Assembly: GCA_036583965.1 (NCBI GenBank) | Contig: JAZBQD010000030.1 | Coordinates: 83,766,800 to 83,830,799 of the forward strand | Reading direction: 5' to 3' | Length of the DNA stretch: 64,000 bases | Origin: Prunella strophiata | Taxonomy: Eukaryota; Chordata; Aves; Passeriformes; Prunellidae | In this document: positions 61,601-64,000 of the stretch, piece by piece | How positions within the stretch are numbered: position 1 is the first letter of the stretch | Layout of the letters: the number at the start of each line of letters is the position of its first letter | Translations under genes and position numbers: made by a program | The notes under the pieces: generated by a model | Told to the model about the DNA's origin: nothing | The model's input: the letters and a program-made list of their open reading frames with translations, nothing else | Databases searched by the model: none

Positions 61601-63585
61601 CAAATGGTAAACTTAGCAAAATACACTTCTTTGACTAGTTCTTCTATTTTGTTTGCTTAACAATGGAGAATTCCAAGGAGAAAACATATTCCATCATGGC
61701 TTGATACTCATTTAGTGTTCAGAATATAAATGTAAGAACTTCTGATCTCCTTCTTCCACTAGAACTTTATGAATCTACATGGGTGAAGTTTAGCTCAGTT
61801 CTGTTTTGTTGTGTTGTTCTGCTTCTCTATTCTAAACGAGCAGTTTACTTACAAGTAGAGAAATTCTTGTGCTATCAGAGTTTCTGGTTAAAAAAAAGCA
61901 AAATACATCATTGAGTAATACTTTTTTTTAGGATAAGACCAATTTTCTAGCTAACATAATACAATTTCTATCAAATACATGTAAAAATGTCCTATTTTTT
62001 GAAGTCTTGCTTTGTTTGCTCCACCCTCTTAAGGTGCAACCACTACAAACCACTGTGGGACTTACAAAGGGCCTGGCTCGTCATTCCATTTTAAGTCTAA
62101 TATTAAAACCTGGTGAAAGAAAGTCTGTCAAAGTAAAGTTCACTCCAGTTCTTAATAAAACTGTTTCATCGTTGATTGTTATCAGGTGAGAGATATTTCT
62201 GAAACAAGTGTGAGTTTTTCTATTTATGTAGAAGATCATACTTGTGATCAGCTGTCAAGTAACTATTGCTTTTGCAAGAATAATTGTAGAATCCTATGTG
62301 TCTGCAGAAAGATTTAATGTAATTGTCGTGTCTTTGAGTATTTTAACTGTATTCAGTATCTATTCAGTAATATAAATATATAAGCCACTGTTACACTTAC
62401 CACAGAGTCACAGAAGGGCTTGATTTGGAAGGGACCCTTAAAAGGCATTAAACCAACCCCCCTGCAATACCAGGGACATCTTCAGGTTTCTCAAAGCTCT
62501 GTCAAACCTGATCTTGAATGTTTCCAAGGATGGGGCATGTACAACCTCTCTGGGCAATCTGTTCCAGTATTTCAGTACTCTCATGGTAAATTTTTTTCCG
62601 CTATATCTAGTCTGAATCTACCCTGGTTTAGTTTTAAAACCATCACTCCTGTCACTACAGGGTCTATTAAAAAGTTTGTCCCCATCTTTCTCACAGGCTC
62701 CCTTTAAGTACTGGAGTTCCTGTATGGTCACCAGGAAACTTTCTCTTCTCCAGGCTGAATAATCCCAATTCTCTCAGCCTCTCCTCATAGCAGAGGTGCT
62801 CCATCCCTCTGATCACCTTGGTGCCTCTTGTCTGGACTTGTTCCAATGGCCTGTGTCCTTCCTGTGCTGGGAACTCCAGAGCTGGACACAGCACTCCTGC
62901 TGGGTTCTCACCAGAGCAGAGGTTATCTCCCTCACCCTGCTGCCCACAGTGCTCTGGATGCAGCCCAGGGTATGACTGTTTTCTGGGCTGAGAGTGCTCA
63001 TTGCTGGGTCATGTCCAGCCTCTCACCCACCAATACATGGAGACTTGATTTCTGAAATACATTCTACACTGTCTTGAAAGAAGGGGCTCTGGTTAGAGAT
63101 GCCCTTTGCAAGATAAAGCTACAATGCAAGTTCAGTCTTTCTAGTAAAGAGCATTGATTTCACTTTTGTGTCAGGTGTGATGCCTTAGTAAGAGATACAG
63201 ATTTTAACTAGTATTTCACTGGGGTTTGTATTTGTATGTTATGATGTTATGTTGTGATTTCTTAGAGTTTTGTCTTGCAAACACTGCATTTGAGACCCCT
63301 GCTGTTTACTTCCATGATGTGGGGAATTAGCTGTGGAACATCTATTTGAACAATATTTGTTCACCAGATTTGGGATATAGACTCATAGTCTATGGAGAAG
63401 CTTTTATGAATGTTTCCCCTGACTCATTTTTTTTTCCCACAGAAATAATTTGACTGTAGTAGATGCCATAATGGTACAAGGGCAAGGAACAACTGAAAGC
63501 TTGAAGGTTGCAGGCAAACCTCCTGGTCCAGGAAGTTCTTTACGCTTTAAAATCACAGAAGCATTATTAAAAGACTGTTCAGAAA
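10545..63585 (+). CDS. TMEM131: TMEM131, partial: 26 internal coding exons (span including introns)
   Basis: Seen: 26 plus-strand exons with AG acceptors and GT donors join in one frame, without a stop, into about 943 residues, numbered here from the split Ala codon at 10545. The product matches my memory of vertebrate TMEM131 closely along its whole length, including [49 protein letters not shown] and [16 protein letters not shown]. Residues about 44-145 form the PapD-like domain, followed by repeated beta-sandwich (Ig-like) segments. Fifteen N-glycosylation sequons and no hydrophobic helix fit a luminal region. Known: TMEM131 sits in the ER membrane, its PapD-like domain binds procollagen chains, and its cytoplasmic tail recruits TRAPPC8 to promote collagen secretion. 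The signal-peptide exon is upstream of the window and the transmembrane segment and tail are downstream. The paralogue TMEM131L is less likely because the match is too close. Codon 943 is split at 63585. Confidence 0.97.
11610..11692. repeat. A/C-rich low-complexity tract
   Basis: The plus strand is nearly free of G and T here, with repeated aaacaaa, aaaccc and ccaaacaa words. It may be a degraded poly(A)-derived or simple repeat. Confidence 0.6.
14421..14452. repeat. T15 run followed by (TG)n
   Basis: Fifteen T at 14421-14435 are followed by ctttc and a (TG)5 run to about 14452. This is a short simple repeat likely to vary in length. Confidence 0.8.
15089..15182. repeat. Imperfect direct repeat ending in a 10-bp hairpin
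   Basis: A copy of about 29 bases starting attttcatattg at 15089 recurs at about 15143 with small changes. The second copy ends in AAATCCCTTT (15161-15170), TT, then its exact reverse complement (15173-15182). Confidence 0.75.
15196..16196 (+). mobile_element. CR1 LINE 3-prime fragment, sense to TMEM131
   Basis: About 1 kb of degraded CR1 in plus orientation. Conceptual translation of parts recalls the C-terminal region of the CR1 ORF2 reverse transcriptase protein: [14 protein letters not shown] near 15484 and GVLVENRLN near 15600 match conserved DRNLMKFNKGKCKV-like and GVLVDTKLN-like phrases. The nucleotide end tggcctctggaggtttctttccc near 16154 matches the CR1 3-prime tail. Stops and frameshifts show it is inactive. 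An A/C simple stretch interrupts it near 15985-16008. The 5-prime limit is approximate. Confidence 0.85.
16542..16571. repeat. 13-bp direct repeat
   Basis: The word atgaagatttaag occurs at 16542-16554 and again at 16559-16571. It lies just after a stretch rich in taatta words. The function is unknown. Confidence 0.6.
19291..19443. mobile_element. LTR-type avian dispersed repeat fragment (solo or partial)
   Basis: The order ttgtggtttaactccaactgg, cagccccacacagctgc, atgggatagggaa, gaaaactcatgggataagataaa matches a very common bird interspersed repeat that I associate with endogenous-retrovirus LTR ends. No internal retroviral coding sequence is present. Identification is from memory, so the family name and orientation are left open. 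It abuts the CR1 beginning at about 19445. Confidence 0.5.
19445..19680 (-). mobile_element. CR1 LINE 3-prime fragment, antisense
   Basis: Reading the plus strand, cacagaattataatctcag, gttggaagggaccacaagg, ctcctggccctgtacagg and ggtgaagaaccttttcctaa are typical of the reverse complement of a CR1 3-prime end. A block before the ccaccctctgg phrase is missing relative to the usual sequence. Untranslated tail and the end of ORF2 only. Confidence 0.88.
20058..20106. repeat. Short tandem tract of agttaaaaa units
   Basis: Four agttaaaa words and two agttaaaaagctgaaa copies occur within about 50 bases. It looks like replication-slippage growth. Confidence 0.7.
21761..21785 (+). promoter_or_regulatory. 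Extreme polypyrimidine tract and 3-prime splice site of exon B
   Basis: Twenty-one consecutive T (21761-21781) are followed by acag at the acceptor of the 41-base exon. Such a tract strongly favours U2AF and could also bind PTB or TIA1 (family knowledge, effect inferred). Confidence 0.85.
21786..21826 (+). CDS. TMEM131: TMEM131 exon B (window exon 2), 41-base small exon
   Basis: It is preceded by 21 consecutive T and then acag, and followed by gtaagc. It encodes [13 protein letters not shown] plus two bases of a Ser codon (residues 22-35). At 41 bases it is the shortest exon here and sits between introns of 11.2 and 6.6 kb. Skipping it would shift the frame. Confidence 0.94.
22013..22372 (-). 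mobile_element. CR1 LINE 3-prime fragment, antisense
   Basis: The plus strand carries atcatagaatggtttgggtt, ggaagggaccttgaaaat, ccttcctaatatctcatctaa, tcagtttaaagccctttc and ggccttctcttcttcagg, in the order expected for the reverse complement of a CR1 3-prime end. It includes the end of ORF2 and the untranslated tail. It is heavily 5-prime truncated, as usual for CR1. Confidence 0.95.
22613..23015 (-). mobile_element. Second CR1 LINE fragment, antisense, different subfamily
   Basis: The plus strand reads catcatagaatcattgaggt, ttggaaaagacctcaaagat, accatgcccactaagcca, ccaacctgaatctccctgg, aggtcacctctgagcctcc. The ACCATGCCCACTAA signature marks a different CR1 subfamily from the copy 240 bases upstream. 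The far limit is approximate. Confidence 0.88.
26742..26757. repeat. (CA)n microsatellite, short
   Basis: About seven CA units following ctg. Too short to be notable, though possibly polymorphic. Confidence 0.7.
28378..28446 (+). CDS. TMEM131: TMEM131 exon C (window exon 3), start of PapD-like domain
   Basis: The acceptor is ttcttacag and the donor gtaagt. It completes the split Ser codon and encodes [20 protein letters not shown], then His-Glu and a split Gln (residues 35-58). The phrase [13 protein letters not shown] opens the TMEM131 PapD-like domain. An A/C-rich tract starts about 35 bases after the donor. Confidence 0.96.
28481..28590. repeat. A/C-rich low-complexity tract just inside intron C-D
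   Basis: About 110 bases made almost wholly of A and C on the plus strand, such as aaacaaccaaacaaaaaagc and aaaaacccccctccatcc. The region is stop-free in one frame of each strand simply because of composition. It begins about 35 bases after the exon C donor. Confidence 0.85.
30131..30150. repeat. Perfect 10-bp tandem duplication
   Basis: The word tagatcgaag occurs twice in a row. The CpG in each copy is unusual in this AT-rich intron. Confidence 0.8.
38097..38220 (+). CDS. TMEM131: TMEM131 exon D (window exon 4), PapD-like domain
   Basis: The acceptor is ttttgacag and the donor gtaagt. Residues 58-99. Contains [18 protein letters not shown] and ends with HASFFQNR at a whole codon. This is the core of the PapD-like beta-sandwich. 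Confidence 0.97.
38221..39122 (+). other. TMEM131 intron D-E, 902 bases
   Basis: No repeat or RNA gene seen. A decoy acceptor (ctttccaaatctgcag) ends at 38982. Using it after exon D would meet a stop after three codons. Confidence 0.8.
39123..39239 (+). CDS. TMEM131: TMEM131 exon E (window exon 5), PapD-like domain
   Basis: The acceptor is atttttccag and the donor gtaaga. It is 39 whole codons (residues 100-138), from [17 protein letters not shown] to HGVFTYQ, with sequons at N106 and N128. An open frame runs in from the upstream intron, but the decoy acceptor at 38981-38982 would give an immediate stop, so the exon start at 39123 is firm. Confidence 0.97.
39240..39985 (+). other. TMEM131 intron E-F, 746 bases
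   Basis: Nothing recognisable apart from the splice sites. Confidence 0.8.
39986..40108 (+). CDS. TMEM131: TMEM131 exon F (window exon 6)
   Basis: The acceptor is tctgaaccag and the donor gtgagc. It is 41 whole codons (residues 139-179), including [20 protein letters not shown] and ending HNPHSEPLQ. It finishes the PapD-like domain and begins the next beta-sandwich. Sequon at N161. Confidence 0.97.
40109..40774 (+). other. TMEM131 intron F-G, 666 bases
   Basis: Nothing recognisable apart from the splice sites. Confidence 0.8.
40775..40855 (+). CDS. TMEM131: TMEM131 exon G (window exon 7), 81 bases
   Basis: The acceptor is cacctcag and the donor gtgagt. It is 27 whole codons (residues 180-206), from [18 protein letters not shown] to RKLW. 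It is phase 0 on both sides, so skipping it would keep the frame and remove 27 residues. Confidence 0.96.
40856..43447 (+). other. TMEM131 intron G-H, 2,592 bases
   Basis: AT-rich, with an A/C-rich patch near 42698-42740 (aaaacaaaacccaagcaacc). No transposon or gene recognised. Confidence 0.8.
43448..43598 (+). CDS. TMEM131: TMEM131 exon H (window exon 8)
   Basis: The acceptor is tttatcag. The donor gtttgt is weaker than its neighbours. Residues 207-257, from [20 protein letters not shown] to VEVEVTT plus one base of Ala. Sequons at N228 and N238. Only 138 bases of intron separate it from the next exon. Confidence 0.96.
43737..43793 (+). CDS. TMEM131: TMEM131 exon I (window exon 9), 57 bases
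   Basis: A run of 15 T followed by aaag forms the acceptor, and the donor is gtaaac. It encodes [18 protein letters not shown] between two split codons (residues 257-276). The motif MLDFGTL resembles the MLDF strand of the PapD-like domain, suggesting a repeated fold. Confidence 0.95.
43794..44699 (+). other. TMEM131 intron I-J, 906 bases
   Basis: A short direct duplication of aagtagtaaaacta occurs within 44225-44265. Otherwise nothing recognised. Confidence 0.75.
44700..44761 (+). CDS. TMEM131: TMEM131 exon J (window exon 10), 62 bases
   Basis: The acceptor is ctttaacag and the donor gtaagt. It completes a split Asp codon and encodes [20 protein letters not shown] (residues 276-296), a beta-sandwich strand pair. 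It is followed by a 5.1 kb intron. Confidence 0.96.
45421..45462 (+). promoter_or_regulatory. Strong decoy 3-prime splice site in intron J-K
   Basis: About 40 pyrimidine-rich bases (repeats of cttc and ttcc) end in ttttccag. No conserved coding sequence follows. In the phase inherited from exon J the next codons are Ile then a stop, so inclusion would truncate the protein. Confidence 0.5.
45798..45851. repeat. 27-bp tandem duplication
   Basis: Two adjacent copies beginning acaagagaaacttaca differ at two positions. Local duplication, no known element. Confidence 0.8.
49860..49968 (+). CDS. TMEM131: TMEM131 exon K (window exon 11)
   Basis: The acceptor is tttgcag and the donor gtaagt. Residues 297-333, from [20 protein letters not shown] to VASISFD plus one base of Ala. 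The phrase [10 protein letters not shown] is a typical strand of these Ig-like folds. Confidence 0.96.
49969..51412 (+). other. TMEM131 intron K-L, 1,444 bases
   Basis: Nothing recognisable apart from the splice sites. Confidence 0.8.
51413..51521 (+). CDS. TMEM131: TMEM131 exon L (window exon 12)
   Basis: The acceptor is tgtgtacag and the donor gtaagc. Residues 333-369. It is lysine-rich ([20 protein letters not shown]) and ends [11 protein letters not shown] with a split Gly. The basic segment is probably a surface loop between strands. Confidence 0.96.
51522..52239 (+). other. TMEM131 intron L-M, 718 bases
   Basis: Nothing recognisable apart from the splice sites. The open frames here carry no domain. 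Confidence 0.8.
52240..52393 (+). CDS. TMEM131: TMEM131 exon M (window exon 13)
   Basis: The acceptor is cttttaatag and the donor gtaagt. Residues 369-420, starting [17 protein letters not shown] and ending EEAKPMFK. The next exon follows after a 101-base intron. Confidence 0.97.
52495..52665 (+). CDS. TMEM131: TMEM131 exon N (window exon 14), 171 bases
   Basis: The acceptor is actgatctag and the donor gtaagt. It is 57 whole codons (residues 421-477), the longest exon here. It contains [30 protein letters not shown] and GFLD, with three sequons at N423, N433 and N461. Confidence 0.97.
52940..53050 (+). CDS. TMEM131: TMEM131 exon O (window exon 15), 111 bases
   Basis: The acceptor is tctttctag and the donor gtgagg. 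It is 37 whole codons (residues 478-514), including [15 protein letters not shown] and AVINSNPIE. The FIDFGIL strand begins another repeat of the beta-sandwich. Confidence 0.97.
53137..53271 (+). CDS. TMEM131: TMEM131 exon P (window exon 16), 135 bases
   Basis: The acceptor is tctttttaag and the donor gtaagt. It lies only 86 bases after the previous exon. It is 45 whole codons (residues 515-559), starting [18 protein letters not shown] and ending SDQSS. Sequons at N538 and N551. Confidence 0.96.
53272..53691 (+). other. TMEM131 intron P-Q, 420 bases
   Basis: Nothing recognisable apart from the splice sites. Confidence 0.8.
53692..53796 (+). CDS. TMEM131: TMEM131 exon Q (window exon 17), 105 bases
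   Basis: The acceptor is catttacag and the donor gtatat. It is 35 whole codons (residues 560-594), including [20 protein letters not shown] and AVQITTDYE. Confidence 0.96.
53797..55079 (+). other. TMEM131 intron Q-R, 1,283 bases
   Basis: Holds a CR1 remnant at about 54166-54225 and a still shorter CR1-like phrase (aattgaggttggaagggaac) at about 53883. A 124-residue open frame at 54379-54753 has no recognisable domain. Confidence 0.75.
54166..54225 (-). mobile_element. Small CR1 LINE remnant, antisense
   Basis: The phrases cagaatcattaaggttta and taccaccatgcccactaaac are the two ends of a CR1 antisense signature with the middle deleted. It shares the ACCATGCCCACTAA subfamily mark with the copy at 22613. 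Confidence 0.55.
55080..55166 (+). CDS. TMEM131: TMEM131 exon R (window exon 18), 87 bases
   Basis: The acceptor is tttaatccag and the donor gtaaga. It is 29 whole codons (residues 595-623), [20 protein letters not shown] followed by HVFLPPSFP. Confidence 0.97.
55995..56017 (+). repeat. Poly-G run of 23 bases
   Basis: Twenty-three consecutive G on the plus, transcribed strand sense. The intron RNA could form a G-quadruplex. Homopolymers this long are also error-prone in sequencing, so the exact length is uncertain. Confidence 0.9.
56018..56160 (+). repeat. T/G-rich low-complexity tract
   Basis: Words such as ttgtttgtttt and ttttgggggg dominate, with few A or C on the plus strand. There are further G runs at about 56076-56083 and 56111-56116. 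Continuous with the poly-G run upstream. Confidence 0.8.
58268..58420 (+). CDS. TMEM131: TMEM131 exon S (window exon 19), 153 bases
   Basis: The acceptor is ttttccttag. The donor gtttgt is weak. It is 51 whole codons (residues 624-674), including [34 protein letters not shown] and EPGKKSK. It is rich in basic residues. Confidence 0.97.
58568..58643 (+). CDS. TMEM131: TMEM131 exon T (window exon 20), 76 bases
   Basis: The acceptor is ttttgcag and the donor gtaagt. Residues 675-700, [20 protein letters not shown] then PFLSK and a split Ser. The Cys pair CGDHC could form a luminal disulfide (inference). Confidence 0.97.
58746..58863 (+). CDS. TMEM131: TMEM131 exon U (window exon 21), 118 bases
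   Basis: The acceptor is cctacag and the donor gtaagt. Residues 700-739, with an acidic and tryptophan-rich stretch [19 protein letters not shown], then ENSSH (sequon N735) and a split Arg. It joins two folded segments. Confidence 0.96.
58864..60353 (+). other. TMEM131 intron U-V, 1,490 bases
   Basis: Nothing recognised. A 126-residue open frame at 59869-60249 has no domain I know and lies wholly within the intron. Confidence 0.75.
60354..60492 (+). CDS. TMEM131: TMEM131 exon V (window exon 22), 139 bases
   Basis: The acceptor is tttgtccag and the donor gtaagt. Residues 739-785, including [14 protein letters not shown] and [20 protein letters not shown], with a sequon at N782. Confidence 0.97.
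60584..60693 (+). CDS. TMEM131: TMEM131 exon W (window exon 23), 110 bases
   Basis: The acceptor is ttctgactag and the donor gtaagt, only 91 bases after the previous exon. Residues 786-822, including [20 protein letters not shown] and FVDKLLE with a split Arg. Confidence 0.97.
60694..61073 (+). other. TMEM131 intron W-X, 380 bases
   Basis: Nothing recognisable apart from the splice sites. Confidence 0.8.
61074..61140 (+). CDS. TMEM131: TMEM131 exon X (window exon 24), 67 bases
   Basis: The acceptor is catttcag and the donor gtaagt. It completes a split Arg and encodes [20 protein letters not shown] then Asn-Cys (residues 822-844). Sequon at N824. Confidence 0.95.
61141..62033 (+). other. 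TMEM131 intron X-Y, 893 bases
   Basis: Nothing recognisable apart from the splice sites. Confidence 0.8.
62034..62185 (+). CDS. TMEM131: TMEM131 exon Y (window exon 25), 152 bases
   Basis: The acceptor is ccctcttaag and the donor gtgaga. Residues 845-895, including [19 protein letters not shown] and [17 protein letters not shown]. Sequon at N885. Confidence 0.96.
62186..63442 (+). other. TMEM131 intron Y-Z, 1,257 bases
   Basis: About half is the antisense CR1 at 62403-63054. The rest is unremarkable. Confidence 0.85.
62403..63054 (-). mobile_element. CR1 LINE fragment with end of ORF2, antisense
   Basis: About 650 bases. The plus strand carries cagagtcacagaagggcttg, ggaagggacccttaaaag, tccaaggatggggcatgtac, aacctctctgggcaatctg, cttctccaggctgaataatc, cagagctggacacagcac and ctcacccaccaatacatgg, the ordered reverse complement of CR1. 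On the minus strand an open stretch at 62691-62894 includes [13 protein letters not shown], a conserved phrase near the ORF2 C-terminus. Truncated at both protein and DNA level, hence immobile. It retains more sequence identity to the typical family than the 15.2 kb copy, suggesting a younger insertion. Confidence 0.95.
63443..63585 (+). CDS. TMEM131: TMEM131 exon Z (window exon 26), last exon in window
   Basis: The acceptor is tttcccacag and the donor gtgagt. Residues 895-943: [20 protein letters not shown] (sequon N897), then [27 protein letters not shown] and one base of the next codon. Coding continues beyond the window. Confidence 0.97.
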
Positions 63586-64000
63586 GTGAGTACTATTCTT
63601 GAGCTAATATGCTGAACACAAAAGAAATAATATTTTATGTGTAAAACTTGACCTGTGTGGAAATATTTTTCCCCTCTTCTAGTGACCCAAAAATTCAACT
63701 CCTTTAAATACATTAAAATTGCTACTTTATTTAGGCAGAATACAAAATATATTATGGTTTTTGTTTTACTGTGAGAACTAGGAAATAAAACAGAAGCTCT
63801 TTGTCCACTTAAATTCAAGACAGAGGAGGTAAAGATCTTGGCATATTGACTAGCAAAATCTCTCCTTCCTAAATTTAATACAAATTGGATCACGGGTGTA
63901 ACTTCCTGTGTACTTCTTTTCTTCATGCCTTCATAATCTTTAAGCACATAACCATTGGGGAAAAAAGGTTGGGCATGTTCCTTGATGAAATTAAATACCA
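63586..64000 (+). other. Start of the TMEM131 intron after exon Z
   Basis: The donor is gtgagt at 63586. Nothing recognised to the window end. A minus-strand open frame at 63579-63947 has no domain and overlaps the exon boundary by chance. Confidence 0.8.

Noticed and set aside
10545..63585. Paralogue TMEM131L as the gene identity
   Set aside because: The match to remembered TMEM131 is near-continuous in all exons. TMEM131L is much more divergent.
63579..63947. 122-residue minus-strand open frame at the window end
   Set aside because: No recognisable domain. Overlaps the exon Z donor by chance.
1..64000. Bacterial-type operons, CRISPR arrays, tRNA or rRNA genes
   Set aside because: No regularly spaced repeats, no clustered long open frames and no recognisable structural RNA. 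All evidence is for a vertebrate intron-exon gene.

Overview
The window is AT-rich vertebrate nuclear DNA, almost certainly from a bird. It has spliced exons with GT-AG introns, and the dispersed repeats are CR1 LINE 3-prime ends of the kind that dominate bird genomes. There is no bacterial or viral gene layout. The long open frames are short, unrelated and mostly intronic.

The whole window lies inside one plus-strand gene, which I identify as TMEM131 (transmembrane protein 131). I could place 26 consecutive coding exons from 10545 to 63585. Every splice phase agrees with the next, giving about 943 residues with no stop. This is roughly the luminal N-terminal half of a protein of about 1,880 residues. 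The first exon (signal peptide) lies upstream of position 1. The transmembrane helix and cytoplasmic tail lie downstream of 64000. TMEM131 is an ER membrane protein whose PapD-like domain binds procollagen and whose tail recruits the TRAPP machinery, so it supports collagen export. The part seen here is the cargo-facing region.

Layout: 1-10544 is the 3-prime end of the upstream intron with no exon found. From 10545 to 38096 there are three small exons separated by introns of 11.2, 6.6 and 9.7 kb, which hold most of the CR1 copies. From 38097 to 44761 seven exons encode the PapD-like domain and the first following beta-sandwich region. A 5.1 kb intron follows. From 49860 to 63585 there are 16 exons in compact clusters, several separated by introns of only 86-147 bases.

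Repeats: five clear CR1 fragments (one sense, four antisense to the gene), one small CR1 remnant (also antisense), one probable LTR-type fragment abutting a CR1, and one possible very old CR1/L3 relic. There is also a 23-base poly-G run beside a T/G-rich tract, an A/C-rich tract just after the third exon, and a few hairpins and short duplications.

I found no previously undescribed system. The observations worth checking are splice-related (a 41-base exon behind a 21-T tract, recursive-splice-like motifs, a strong decoy acceptor) and structural (poly-G, hairpins, TE placement).
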